Notes under the pieces: generated by a model
Told to the model about the DNA's origin: nothing
The model's input: only the letters and a program-made list of their open reading frames with translations
Database searches by the model: none
Made by a program: the position numbers and the translations under genes
In this document: in pieces, positions 1-6,721 of the stretch
Position numbering within the stretch: position 1 is the first letter of the stretch
How the letters are laid out: each line of letters begins with the position of its first letter
From: Bacteroidia bacterium
Lineage (GTDB): Bacteria > Bacteroidota > Bacteroidia > NS11-12g > UBA955
Direction of reading: 5' to 3'
Assembly (NCBI GenBank): GCA_023258655.1
Contig: JALQWO010000038.1
Location: 1 to 12,398, forward strand
DNA: 12,398 nucleotides

Positions 1-530
1 TGAAGGTCTTTTTTCAATTTAATAATTTGGTTAGAGATGGTAGCATCAAAGATTTTACCATCAAAAACGATGTTCATCCCACCAATAACAGAGGGATCGA
101 CGCACTGCTTTAACACTACATCGTTGGCTCCAGAGGTCTGTGCCACATATTTTTTTACAGCTTGCAAAGCTTGTTCACTCAAGGCCACTGCGGAAGTTAC
201 CTCTGCCGTGGTTATGCCTTTGAACTTGTTATACAACACCATGAACTCATCGGCCATCGCAGGAATGTATGATTCACGATTTTTATCGGTCATCAACATC
301 ATCAACTGCTTTGACAAATCTGAGCAAGAAGCAAAGATCTTAGACAACGCGTCTTTCTTCACTCCTTTTCTCAACATGGGGCTATTCAAAAACACCACAA
401 GATCTTGGCTATTGGCACAAGCCTGTTGTATGTTCAATACATCGGCTACCACCGTTTCCAAGGCTTTATCCTCGTGGGCCTTTTCGAAAAGGGCTCTGGC
501 GTAGCGACGGGCAATTCTAACTTCTGACAT
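1..530 (-). CDS. atpH: ATP synthase F1 delta subunit (3' end cut by window edge)
   Basis: The delta (OSCP-like) subunit joins the F1 head to the b-subunit stalk on the cytoplasmic side of the membrane. The reading frame starts with ATG at 528-530 and stays open for 176 codons to the left edge. It begins MSEVRIARRYARALFEKA, the characteristic start of the family (a basic RYAxALFxxA helix), followed by a helical N-terminal domain containing FLNSPMLRKGVKK and a C-terminal part with the family-like stretch DPSVIGGMNIVFDGKIFDAT. Family members are about 175-185 residues, so only a few codons are missing. It lies 15 bp downstream of atpF in the same direction and is clearly in the same operon; atpA should follow outside the window. 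No Shine-Dalgarno is visible. Identity is very likely. Confidence 0.95.
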   Translation of the reverse strand, partial: MSEVRIARRYARALFEKAHEDKALETVVADVLNIQQACANSQDLVVFLNSPMLRKGVKKDALSKIFASCSDLSKQLMMLMTDKNRESYIPAMADEFMVLYNKFKGITTAEVTSAVALSEQALQAVKKYVAQTSGANDVVLKQCVDPSVIGGMNIVFDGKIFDATISNQIIKLKKDL

Positions 531-545
531 ACAATTTGCGCTGTA

Positions 546-1034
546 TTAGTTCAATTGTGAAAGTTGTTTTTCGATGATGGCTTGTTGAGCTTGGTTGTTG
601 TCCAATTGTTGCTGCATCAATTTCTCAGCTATTTGAACAGAAAGTACAGAAACCTCGCGTTTCAATTCATCTATGGCAGCCGCCTTTTGCTTTTCAATTT
701 CTTCTTGAGCACGGGTCAACAACTTCTTGGCCTCATCATCGGCAGTTGCTTTCGCATCACCAACAATTTTGTCGCGCATCTCACGGGCTTCCTTCAACAA
801 AGCGTCACGTTCTTTGCGGGCTTCAGCCAACAAAGACTCATTTTCACCTTGCAAACGAATCATGTCGGCCTTGGTTTTCTCAGCCAACGACAATGAGTCC
901 TCAATGGTTTGTTCACGCTCGCGAATCGATTCCAAGATCGGTTTCCAAGCAAATTTCTTCAGGATTACCAGCAACAAACTGAATGTTACCAGCATCCAAA
1001 ATACCAATCCTATGGCAGGTGTAACTAACTGCAT
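546..1034 (-). CDS. atpF: ATP synthase Fo b subunit
   Basis: The b subunit is the peripheral stalk that holds the F1 head still against the rotating c-ring. The 162-residue protein has one N-terminal membrane helix (about residues 7-25) and then KKFAWKPILESIREREQTI, the family motif where the helix leaves the membrane. The rest is a long charged alpha-helix (about 35-160) rich in Ala, Glu, Lys and Gln, suited to dimerisation and to binding delta at its C-terminus. Length is normal for bacteria. The ATG at 1032-1034 is preceded by a run of A, the usual A-rich initiation context in Bacteroidota. It sits 58 bp after atpE, behind a hairpin, and 15 bp before atpH. Only one b-type gene is seen, so the stalk is probably a homodimer. 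Confidence 0.97.
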   Translation of the reverse strand: MQLVTPAIGLVFWMLVTFSLLLVILKKFAWKPILESIREREQTIEDSLSLAEKTKADMIRLQGENESLLAEARKERDALLKEAREMRDKIVGDAKATADDEAKKLLTRAQEEIEKQKAAAIDELKREVSVLSVQIAEKLMQQQLDNNQAQQAIIEKQLSQLN

Positions 1035-1055
1035 TTTTTTTCGTTTTTAAATAAA

Positions 1056-1081
1056 GGGATTGGGCTTTGAGGCCCAATCCC
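1056..1081 (-). terminator. Intercistronic hairpin between atpE and atpF (attenuator or mRNA stabiliser)
   Basis: A perfect 10-bp inverted repeat, GGGATTGGGC at 1056-1065 and GCCCAATCCC at 1072-1081, encloses a 6-nt loop. Read with the operon (minus strand), the atpE stop codon is followed by a run of A, then the hairpin, then TTTATTT. This is terminator-like but with an interrupted T run, so partial termination or 3'-end protection of an atpE-containing transcript is possible. Its effect is inferred; the structure itself is seen. On the plus strand the following T run is longer, but no plus-strand gene precedes it. Confidence 0.6.
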
Positions 1082-1092
1082 ATGTTTTTTTT

Positions 1093-1359
1093 TTACAAAA
1101 ACAGAATCAACAAACAAACTACAATCGCAAAGAAAACCGCACCCTCAACAAGGGCCGCAGCAACGATCATGTTTGCACGAATGTCGCCCAATGATTCTGG
1201 TTGACGAGCGATTGATTCCATGGCGCTTCCGCCGATTCTACCGATACCCAAACCGGCACCGATTGCTGCCAAACCAGCGCCAATAGCGGCACCCATTTTG
1301 CTGTAAGCAGCGGCTGAATTGTCAACTGCTGCTTGAAGGAGAGTGTTCATAAGACTCAT
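1093..1359 (-). CDS. atpE: ATP synthase Fo c subunit (proton-type c-ring)
   Basis: The c subunit forms the rotating membrane ring that carries ions through Fo. The 88-residue protein has two membrane helices (about 22-45 and 62-86) joined by the polar loop ARQPE (51-55), which contacts the gamma/epsilon foot. The first helix carries the glycine-rich packing motif (GAGLAAIGAGLGIG). The ion-binding carboxylate is Glu72 in ALVEGAVFF. The positions that bind sodium in Na+ synthases do not match: the Gln of helix 1 is Ile39, and the Ser-Thr after the Glu is Gly-Ala. I therefore infer proton coupling. The N-terminal 20 residues extend beyond the shortest family members, as in other Bacteroidota. 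It lies 36 bp after atpB and is followed by a hairpin. Confidence 0.97.
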   Translation of the reverse strand: MSLMNTLLQAAVDNSAAAYSKMGAAIGAGLAAIGAGLGIGRIGGSAMESIARQPESLGDIRANMIVAAALVEGAVFFAIVVCLLILFL

Positions 1360-1395
1360 AACTATTTGATTGTTTTTTATATAGGTTTAATTAAT

Positions 1396-2532
1396 TTAAT
1401 GGTGGTGTTCTTCTACTGCGCTTCCAATATAAATTGCGGTAAGCAAGGTAAATACAAAGGCTTGTAGGAAAGCTACCAGCAATTCTAGCAAACTCATGAA
1501 TACAGTAAAGGCAACACTCAATGGAGAAACTGCATACCCCAAACCAGGCTTCATCGCACCGAAAATAAAGATCAAACTAAAAAATCCGAGAATGATAATG
1601 TGCCCTGCAGTAATGTTCGCAAATAAACGCAGCATTAAAACAAAGGGCTTTAACACAACACCCAATATTTCAATGGGTATGATAATCACATACATCCAAA
1701 CAGGTACATCTGGCAAAAAGATATGTTTCCAATAATATTTATTTGCACTCAAGTTGACTGTTAGAAAAACAATCACTGCAAGTACCATGGTGATAGCAAT
1801 GTTACCTGTAACATTTGCCCCCCCTGGGAAAATTGGTATCAAACCAAAGAGATTGAGCGTGAAAATAAAGAAAAATATGCTCAATAATAATGGCAGATAT
1901 TTGTCCGCTTTGCTTTTTGGAATGGAAGCTCTCGCCACATCATCACGAATGAATAATATCAAGGGCTCAACAAGATTGTGAAATCCTTTCGGCGCTCGAC
2001 CCTTATTCTTACCATAAGACATAGCCATACCCGTAACAATAAAACCGAGTGTTAATACTCCCAAAATCATAGCGAGCACATTTTTGGTTATAGACAAGTC
2101 AATGATGGCCTCTTTGTTATTTTCATCAGCCCATTGAATTCCCCCCTTTTCATTAATCATAAATCCATCAAACGCTTCGTGGCCATGATGAAATTTAGAA
2201 GAACTGAAACATACTATTCCTTTAGAGGAACTATAAAGAATGATAGGCAATGGCAAGGAGACAGCATCCTGTCCTTCTCCCCACAGATGCCAATCATGCG
2301 CATCAGTGACGTGATCCATGATCATTTTACCTGGATCATATTTGGTCGGTTCACCACTTTTTTCTGTAACCGAGTGTGAAGTATTTGAGCTCATTCCGTG
2401 AGATGTAGTGGAATGATTAGCCATAGCAGTGCCAGTGAAAAATGCACAGAAAACCAAAACCAAAATCGTTTTCTGAAAAACTGGCTGCTCTGAAAGCGCA
2501 ATAAAATCAAGTATTTTCTTCGGCTGACCCAT
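1396..2532 (-). CDS. atpB: ATP synthase Fo a subunit with periplasmic N-terminal extension
   Basis: The a subunit forms the proton half-channels beside the c-ring. I chose the ATG at 2530-2532 (378 residues); an upstream in-frame ATG at 2577 would lengthen the overlap with the preceding gene from 26 to 71 bp. Residues 21-38 look like a signal peptide ending in TAMA, followed by a His/Ser-rich stretch and a periplasmic domain of about 100 residues containing DAHDWHLWGEG, as known for Bacteroidota a subunits. Membrane helices follow from about residue 150. The essential arginine is Arg302 in LMLRLFAN. His311 and Glu350 occupy the positions of E. coli Glu219 and His245, the well-known paired swap, and LQAF (356-359) is present. 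The protein ends in EEHHH. Fo function is very likely; the start is moderately sure. Confidence 0.95.
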   Translation of the reverse strand: MGQPKKILDFIALSEQPVFQKTILVLVFCAFFTGTAMANHSTTSHGMSSNTSHSVTEKSGEPTKYDPGKMIMDHVTDAHDWHLWGEGQDAVSLPLPIILYSSSKGIVCFSSSKFHHGHEAFDGFMINEKGGIQWADENNKEAIIDLSITKNVLAMILGVLTLGFIVTGMAMSYGKNKGRAPKGFHNLVEPLILFIRDDVARASIPKSKADKYLPLLLSIFFFIFTLNLFGLIPIFPGGANVTGNIAITMVLAVIVFLTVNLSANKYYWKHIFLPDVPVWMYVIIIPIEILGVVLKPFVLMLRLFANITAGHIIILGFFSLIFIFGAMKPGLGYAVSPLSVAFTVFMSLLELLVAFLQAFVFTLLTAIYIGSAVEEHHH

Positions 2533-2908
2533 CTTCTGAATTGGGGCGCAAGTTACTACGCTTTTCGGACATTTCAAACAACAAAAACAAAAGAAAATAC
2601 AAGCAGTAGGCAGAAGTGAATACCAAATCCGCTTTTCCCCTGTTCAGGAGCGTGATTAATAAAAAAGTTAACACCGCCAATAAGCGCAACATGCTCGATG
2701 TCATCGCCCTCCTTACCCATTGGTTGGGGTTAGAGACACTGGCTTTGCTTACGTAGTATCGGAGCGACCAGAAAATCACCACCAAATACAACAATCCCAG
2801 ATAAGCATCCCCCGAAACAGCGACTTTGGCACTCACCCAATCGGCGAGATAGGTGCTCACCGCCATCATCAATCCAAGTCCCACAATTTTGATATTGTAC
2901 TCTTTCAC
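2507..2908 (-). CDS. Four-helix membrane protein of the ATP synthase operon (AtpI-like position)
   Basis: A 133-residue hydrophobic protein with four predicted membrane helices at about 8-28, 35-54, 72-89 and 93-112, and a short acidic, polar tail (SEDGSAEENT). The start codon is GTG at 2906-2908, one base after the TAG stop of the preceding small gene, so translation is probably coupled. Its end overlaps the start of atpB by 26 bp. The position directly before atpB, the size and the four-helix topology match AtpI (UncI)-type proteins, which assist c-ring assembly or ion supply. I see no strong sequence signature, so the family assignment rests mainly on context. An alternative start at the double Met of residues 14-15 would remove half of helix 1 and is less likely. 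Confidence 0.8.
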   Translation of the reverse strand: MKEYNIKIVGLGLMMAVSTYLADWVSAKVAVSGDAYLGLLYLVVIFWSLRYYVSKASVSNPNQWVRRAMTSSMLRLLAVLTFLLITLLNRGKADLVFTSAYCLYFLLFLLFEMSEKRSNLRPNSEDGSAEENT

Positions 2909-2909
2909 G

Positions 2910-3089
2910 CTAAAATTTTTTCAAAATTACATACAAACTCGCGCCCACACCCAACAAAGCACCAAAAAAGGTACCCACAGGAAAGGACATCGGCCATTGC
3001 CGGTCGATCCATCGACCAACAAAAACAAATAGCACCACCGTGGCAATCATCTCAAACGCCACGCCAGTGTATTTGCCCCACTCACGCAT
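2910..3089 (-). CDS. AtpZ/AtpI family small protein (ATP synthase gene 1 type)
   Basis: A 59-residue protein with two membrane helices. It starts MREWGKYTGVAFEMIAT and continues with GRWIDRQW, then FPVGTFFGALLGVGASLYVI. This is the pattern of the AtpZ/AtpI small-subunit family found before Fo genes: a KYxGxAFxM helix, an aromatic and charged loop with Asp, and a Gly-rich second helix ending in a basic residue. Related proteins are proposed to work in ATP synthase assembly or in Mg2+/Ca2+ supply. I chose the ATG at 3087-3089 because it lies 4 bp after the bactofilin stop and begins at the conserved helix. The upstream in-frame ATG at 3134 would add 15 unconserved-looking residues and overlap bactofilin by 41 bp. 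The next gene starts one base after its stop. Confidence 0.85.
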   Translation of the reverse strand: MREWGKYTGVAFEMIATVVLFVFVGRWIDRQWPMSFPVGTFFGALLGVGASLYVILKKF

Positions 3090-3093
3090 GTTT

Positions 3094-3507
3094 TTATTGC
3101 TTGGCTGCACCGGCCGGGGTTGTAGGAGGAACACTCACCGCCACATTCATGGTACAACGACCGTTAAATTGCGCACCCGCCTCTATCACCATTTTGTTTG
3201 TGATGATATCTCCATCAATCTTGGCAGAGGGCTTCAATTCCAATACATTCTTCACGGTCAAATTTCCTTTGATATGCCCAGCGATGGTGGCAGAATCCGC
3301 TTCAATGTTGCCCAAAATTTTCCCTGTTCCGCCAATCACGAGACGCTGACCCACTTTCACATTGCCTTCAATGGCCCCATCCACTCGGAAATCGCCGTTC
3401 GAAATCAAATCCCCCGTAATCCGGGTACCTTGTCCGATAATGTTCAATATGCCCTGGGATTGAGCTACCTTGTCGTTCTTGTTTGAATTTGATTGAAACA
3501 TGGCCAT
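3094..3507 (-). CDS. Bactofilin (polymer-forming cytoskeletal protein)
   Basis: Bactofilins polymerise without nucleotide into filaments at the inner membrane and place cell-wall enzymes or other machines. The 137-residue protein has a short polar N-terminus (1-19), then a core of repeating beta-strand rungs at about 20-121 with the typical pattern: TRITGDLISNGDFRVDGAIE, then GNVKVGQRLVIG, GNIEADSATIAG, GNLTVKNVLEL and KIDGDIITNKMVIEAGA. A Pro/Ala-rich tail follows (126-137). Length and layout are those of the bactofilin (DUF583) family. Translation may start at the ATG at 3507 or the second ATG two codons later. It is the first gene behind a TATATTTG -7 element and runs into the atp genes with a 4-bp gap, so it is probably co-transcribed with Fo. 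The upstream neighbour resembles part of an M23 peptidase, a frequent bactofilin partner. Confidence 0.93.
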   Translation of the reverse strand: MAMFQSNSNKNDKVAQSQGILNIIGQGTRITGDLISNGDFRVDGAIEGNVKVGQRLVIGGTGKILGNIEADSATIAGHIKGNLTVKNVLELKPSAKIDGDIITNKMVIEAGAQFNGRCTMNVAVSVPPTTPAGAAKQ

Positions 3508-3532
3508 GATGCGTAAAATTATAGGGTTCGTA

Positions 3533-3540
3533 CAAATATA
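3533..3540 (-). promoter_or_regulatory. Probable promoter -7 element for the bactofilin-atp operon
   Basis: Read on the minus strand this is TATATTTG, an exact match to the Bacteroidota consensus TAnnTTTG. Its last base is 25 nt before the bactofilin ATG, the same distance as at rpmE in this window, giving an expected leader of about 20 nt. No TTG is seen at the usual -33 distance, so strength is uncertain. It is the only consensus match I noticed between 3508 and 3575. Confidence 0.55.
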
Positions 3541-3575
3541 AGAAATTGGGTGCGCATTTAAAACCGAGTTTTGGG

Positions 3576-3956
3576 CTATTGAGATTTCGGTCGGGCGGAG
3601 GTTGAATCCAATGCCTCTTCTTTCCCATCCAGAATGGCGTTCAGCACTTCTTGTTTGCTTCGCTGTACTTCGAGTTTACGACTCATGTCTTCGATGCGCT
3701 GATTGAGCATCATGATTTCTTTTCGACTCTCTTTGGTGACCGCATTCGGCAAAATTGCTCGCATCGGCGTGTAGGCCAACAACAACAAAACGATTACAGT
3801 AAAGGCCAACAAAAGGCTGGAAAACAGCATCAATACGTTGATGGGGGTCAATCGAACAGAAAAAACTTCCGCGAAAGTTGTGTCGTTTATTAACACAAAA
3901 CGATGTTTGTTCCGAAGATTGGCGATAATTTTGCGTCGACGCGAGGTTTTGGACAT
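3576..3956 (-). CDS. Membrane-anchored coiled-coil protein, like the N-terminus of M23 peptidases but without the peptidase domain
   Basis: A 126-residue protein from the ATG at 3954-3956. It has a very basic cytoplasmic start (MSKTSRRRKIIANLRNKHRF), then VLINDTTFAEVFSVRLTPIN, one membrane helix (about 41-62) followed by AYTPMRAILP, and a predicted periplasmic coiled coil (about 76-112). The RFVLINDTTF...SVRL and TPxRxxxP segments resemble, from memory, the N-terminal anchor of Bacteroidota M23 (LytM-type) metallopeptidases. Those are normally near 280-330 residues with a C-terminal zinc domain. Here a TAG stop at 3576-3578 ends the frame, and the bactofilin gene starts 68 bp later, so no HxH zinc-site domain can follow. 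It could be an ancient truncation, a natural short form that recruits a separate enzyme, or a scaffold partner of bactofilin. An in-frame ATG 18 bp upstream (3974) is also possible. Confidence 0.75.
   Translation of the reverse strand: MSKTSRRRKIIANLRNKHRFVLINDTTFAEVFSVRLTPINVLMLFSSLLLAFTVIVLLLLAYTPMRAILPNAVTKESRKEIMMLNQRIEDMSRKLEVQRSKQEVLNAILDGKEEALDSTSARPKSQ
3926..3933 (+). promoter_or_regulatory. Possible -7 element for the SprE/PorW-like gene
   Basis: TAATTTTG matches TAnnTTTG on the plus strand, with TTG at 3907-3909 (spacing 16, slightly short). It lies inside the start of the divergent M23-like gene and would give a leader of about 75 nt before the ATG at 4013. Only the motif is seen; use is uncertain. 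No match lies closer to the gene. Confidence 0.25.
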
Positions 3957-3982
3957 TTTTAATCTTAGGGTCAATAAAAAAC

Positions 3983-3990
3983 CAAAAATA
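3983..3990 (-). promoter_or_regulatory. Probable promoter -7 element for the M23-like gene
   Basis: On the minus strand this reads TATTTTTG, matching TAnnTTTG, with TTG at 4006-4008 upstream (spacing 15, somewhat short). It lies 26 nt before the ATG at 3956, within the 56-bp divergent gap shared with the SprE/PorW-like gene. Confidence 0.45.
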
Positions 3991-4012
3991 GCGTTTTAAT
4001 CAACACAAAAGA

Positions 4013-6667
4013 ATGCGGGCATCACGGAAAAATCTCATTTTTACTGCATGGCTGGGATGCGTAACATTCATCAGTGGCTGCAGCAATGAGGAGTCATGGG
4101 CTTACAAAGCTTGGCACAACACCCTTGCCCATTACAATACCTATTTTAATGCTGAACAAAAGTGGCTCGAGACCATGGAGCTTACCCGTGAGGGATTCAA
4201 AGATGATTTTCGCAAACCCATCACCCTGTTCAATTACGGCAGCATTGATGTACTGAAAAATAATGGAAGTAGCATGGACGAAGTCATCAAAAAGGCCTCA
4301 ACCATGATTGACAAACATCCCAAAAGCCGATGGGTGGACGATGCTTACTTACTCAATGGAAAAGCCTATTTCTTGAAAGGTGAAATCAGTGCCGCCATGG
4401 ATTTGTTTGAATATGTGAACGGGCACTTCACCGATCCTGCAATACGCTTCTCTTCACAATTATGGATTGCGCGATGCCTATCAATCAAAGGCAGAAACAT
4501 TGACGCTGAGGTACTGGTTCAAAACATCCTCAAAGACCCAGAATTTCCGATGTCTTTGCAAGGAGATGCACAGTGGGTATACGGAGCATTGCAATTCACC
4601 CTGGGCAAGTATCAACAAGCCAAAGAGCCACTAGAAAAAGCCTTGCAAGCCACCCATTATCGCATGGATAAATATAGGCTACACTTTGCTTTGGGACAGT
4701 GCTATCAGTACACAAAAGAATACGAAAAAGCAGAATATCATTACGGTGTAATTTCCCGCTACAACCCACCCTACGAATTGGCATTTGCTGCGAGGATGGC
4801 CCAAGTAGACATCCTTTCCGCCAAACAAGAAAATTACGCCAAAGCGAATAAGGTCCTGCAAAAGATGTTGAAAGACGACAAGAACATAGACTTCTTGGGT
4901 CAGATATACGTAAACATGGGAATCAATGAGCTCAAAGCCCAAAACTACCCCATGGCCTACAAACGCTTTAACCAAGCGATTCAACTATCTACCAACAATG
5001 AGCATAAAACCAATGCCTACTTGGCTCTGGGCGATCATTACTTCGGCAAAAGACAGTTTCAAAATGCCGCCATCTATTACGATTCAGCGAATGCAATCAT
5101 CGATAAGTCGCACCCCAATTTCGAGGCCATTGTGCAGAAGAATGACATACTGAGCGACTTGTTGAAAGAGGTGATGACCGTATACAACAACGACAGTTTG
5201 CTGCGTATGGCGAAAGACCCCAAATGGCGCGCTGAGAAAATCGCCGAGGCCATTGATAGGGAGAAAAAAGCAGCAGAGGCGGCCCAAAAAGCGCAAGCAC
5301 TCGCGCAAGCAAAGAAAGACAACAGTGGCATGCCTCCACTCGGCGGAAGTGGCATGGGTGGAATGGGCGGAAGCGGAACCGGCGACATGCAATCCATGTC
5401 GAGCGGAAATTCCTCCTTCCCATTCTACAACGCACAAAACCGCAGCAAAAGCGCCCAAGAATTTCAAAAGTTGTGGGGCGTTAGAGAAAACCGTGATTAT
5501 TGGAAATACGCTTCGAAAAAATCATTATCGGGCAGCGATCCCATCGCCAAAAACAAAGACAGCGTTTCCAAAACTGGCGAGAAACCCCCGCAGAAAACGG
5601 ATGATTCCATGATGGCGCAAATCCCATCAAACATCACAGAAAACGAAAAAAAATACTACGCAGGGCTCCCTTTGACCGATAAGTCCCAAAAGCAAGCCTT
5701 GATGGCCATCGAGAAAGCACTCTTCGATGGGGCAAAAATTTACCAAGACCGATTGCAAGAGTTTCCAGAAGCCATACGATTGTACACGGAGTTGGTAAAG
5801 CGATTCCCTTTCAGCGAGAACATTCCACAGGCCTTGTATGAACTCATCAAAGTGAACCGACTAACCGGTGATTATTCGCAAGCCGACCAATGGAAAGCCA
5901 AACTCCTCACAGACCACCCGAAGAGTGTGTATGTGCGGATGCTGGAATCTGGAGGGTCGCTCAGCGATGTGGCCAAAACAAATTCTGGCAACCAAGCCAT
6001 CGATAGTCTTTTTGCAAGTATGCTCATGGCTTTTCAGCAAGGAAATTACGCCCAGGCCATGGAAGTGAAATTGCAGGCCGACAAAGCATTTGCAGGCAAT
6101 CAGTTACAAACAAAGTTTGATTATCTCCAAGCTCTCTGCTACATCAAATCAGGCAATATCACCCGGGGCATAGAGTTATTGCAACAGTTGGTGGTGGATT
6201 ATCCCGGGACAGACATCGCCATAAAAGCACAAGACATTATAGAGGCCAATGAGCGTTTGAAGGCGCAAGCGGCATCTGCCCTCGCACCGAAAAACACAGA
6301 GGCGAAATTGTACCAATCTGCCAAGAAAGGCGAAACCATCGATTGCCTATTCACTTTTCCCAAAGGGGCCAATACCAACATGATTCGTGCAGCCTTAAGC
6401 GATTTGGCCAAAAAACAATTTTCTTTTGAGAACCTACTGGTGAATGCGAATGTCGCCATGGGAAGCAACAATGTGATTCGCATTTCCCAATTCTCCAAGC
6501 CGGAGGTTGCGAGAGAATTTGTTGATTTTCTATCCAAATCGAACAGTTACTTCGCGGAAAAGGGACTTTACGAGTTCCAAGCCTTGTGGATCACAGAATC
6601 GAACTACTTGTTGTTAACTCAACTTCTCGACCTCAACGGCTACAGAAATTTTTACGAAAATCAGTAA
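4013..6667 (+). CDS. SprE/PorW-type TPR lipoprotein of the type IX secretion system
   Basis: An 884-residue lipoprotein related to SprE (Flavobacterium) and PorW (Porphyromonas), needed for type IX secretion and, in gliding species, for motility. The signal peptide ends in a lipobox, FISGC, with Cys23 as the lipidation site. Then comes the family-like WHNTLAHYNTYFNAEQKWLE (34-53). TPR-type helical repeats span about 105-365. A low-complexity linker follows: Ala/Lys/Gln-rich (416-436) and Gly/Met/Ser-rich (438-468). After it is FPFYNAQNRSKSAQEFQKLWG (469-489) with NRDYW, the position of the family signature usually written FYFYN...EFQxxWGxRxxxDNWR. More TPRs lie at about 575-745, and the C-terminus (WITESNYLLL...GYRNFYEN) is also family-like. 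The next gene, a murein synthase, follows after 54 bp. Gliding itself cannot be inferred from this gene alone. Confidence 0.88.
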   Translation: MRASRKNLIFTAWLGCVTFISGCSNEESWAYKAWHNTLAHYNTYFNAEQKWLETMELTREGFKDDFRKPITLFNYGSIDVLKNNGSSMDEVIKKASTMIDKHPKSRWVDDAYLLNGKAYFLKGEISAAMDLFEYVNGHFTDPAIRFSSQLWIARCLSIKGRNIDAEVLVQNILKDPEFPMSLQGDAQWVYGALQFTLGKYQQAKEPLEKALQATHYRMDKYRLHFALGQCYQYTKEYEKAEYHYGVISRYNPPYELAFAARMAQVDILSAKQENYAKANKVLQKMLKDDKNIDFLGQIYVNMGINELKAQNYPMAYKRFNQAIQLSTNNEHKTNAYLALGDHYFGKRQFQNAAIYYDSANAIIDKSHPNFEAIVQKNDILSDLLKEVMTVYNNDSLLRMAKDPKWRAEKIAEAIDREKKAAEAAQKAQALAQAKKDNSGMPPLGGSGMGGMGGSGTGDMQSMSSGNSSFPFYNAQNRSKSAQEFQKLWGVRENRDYWKYASKKSLSGSDPIAKNKDSVSKTGEKPPQKTDDSMMAQIPSNITENEKKYYAGLPLTDKSQKQALMAIEKALFDGAKIYQDRLQEFPEAIRLYTELVKRFPFSENIPQALYELIKVNRLTGDYSQADQWKAKLLTDHPKSVYVRMLESGGSLSDVAKTNSGNQAIDSLFASMLMAFQQGNYAQAMEVKLQADKAFAGNQLQTKFDYLQALCYIKSGNITRGIELLQQLVVDYPGTDIAIKAQDIIEANERLKAQAASALAPKNTEAKLYQSAKKGETIDCLFTFPKGANTNMIRAALSDLAKKQFSFENLLVNANVAMGSNNVIRISQFSKPEVAREFVDFLSKSNSYFAEKGLYEFQALWITESNYLLLTQLLDLNGYRNFYENQ

Positions 6668-6721
6668 TCGGCAATGCCCCGGAAACTGCAGTTAAAATGT
6701 GCGTATATTCGCAAGTAAATC

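Noticed and set aside
37..504. 155-residue plus-strand open frame opposite atpH
   Set aside because: It is antisense to a clear delta-subunit frame and has no recognisable domain or start context.
930..1083. Short minus-strand frame starting at the ATG inside the atpE-atpF hairpin (MGLGLKAQSL...)
   Set aside because: It runs out of frame into atpF, has no initiation context and is explained by the hairpin sequence.
1093..1359. Sodium-coupled c-ring
   Set aside because: The Gln of helix 1 and the Ser-Thr after the carboxylate, needed for Na+ binding, are Ile39 and Gly73-Ala74 here.
2533..2577. Longer atpB start at 2577
   Set aside because: It adds 15 residues before an already complete signal peptide and deepens the overlap with the upstream gene to 71 bp.
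2720..3349. 209-residue plus-strand open frame spanning three minus-strand genes
   Set aside because: The composition is low-quality (many His, Gln, Pro and Arg), it crosses several well-supported genes and has no family pattern.
6704..6711. TATATTCG as a promoter for PBP1A
   Set aside because: It differs from TAnnTTTG at one position and has no TTG at the right distance; read-through from upstream is simpler.
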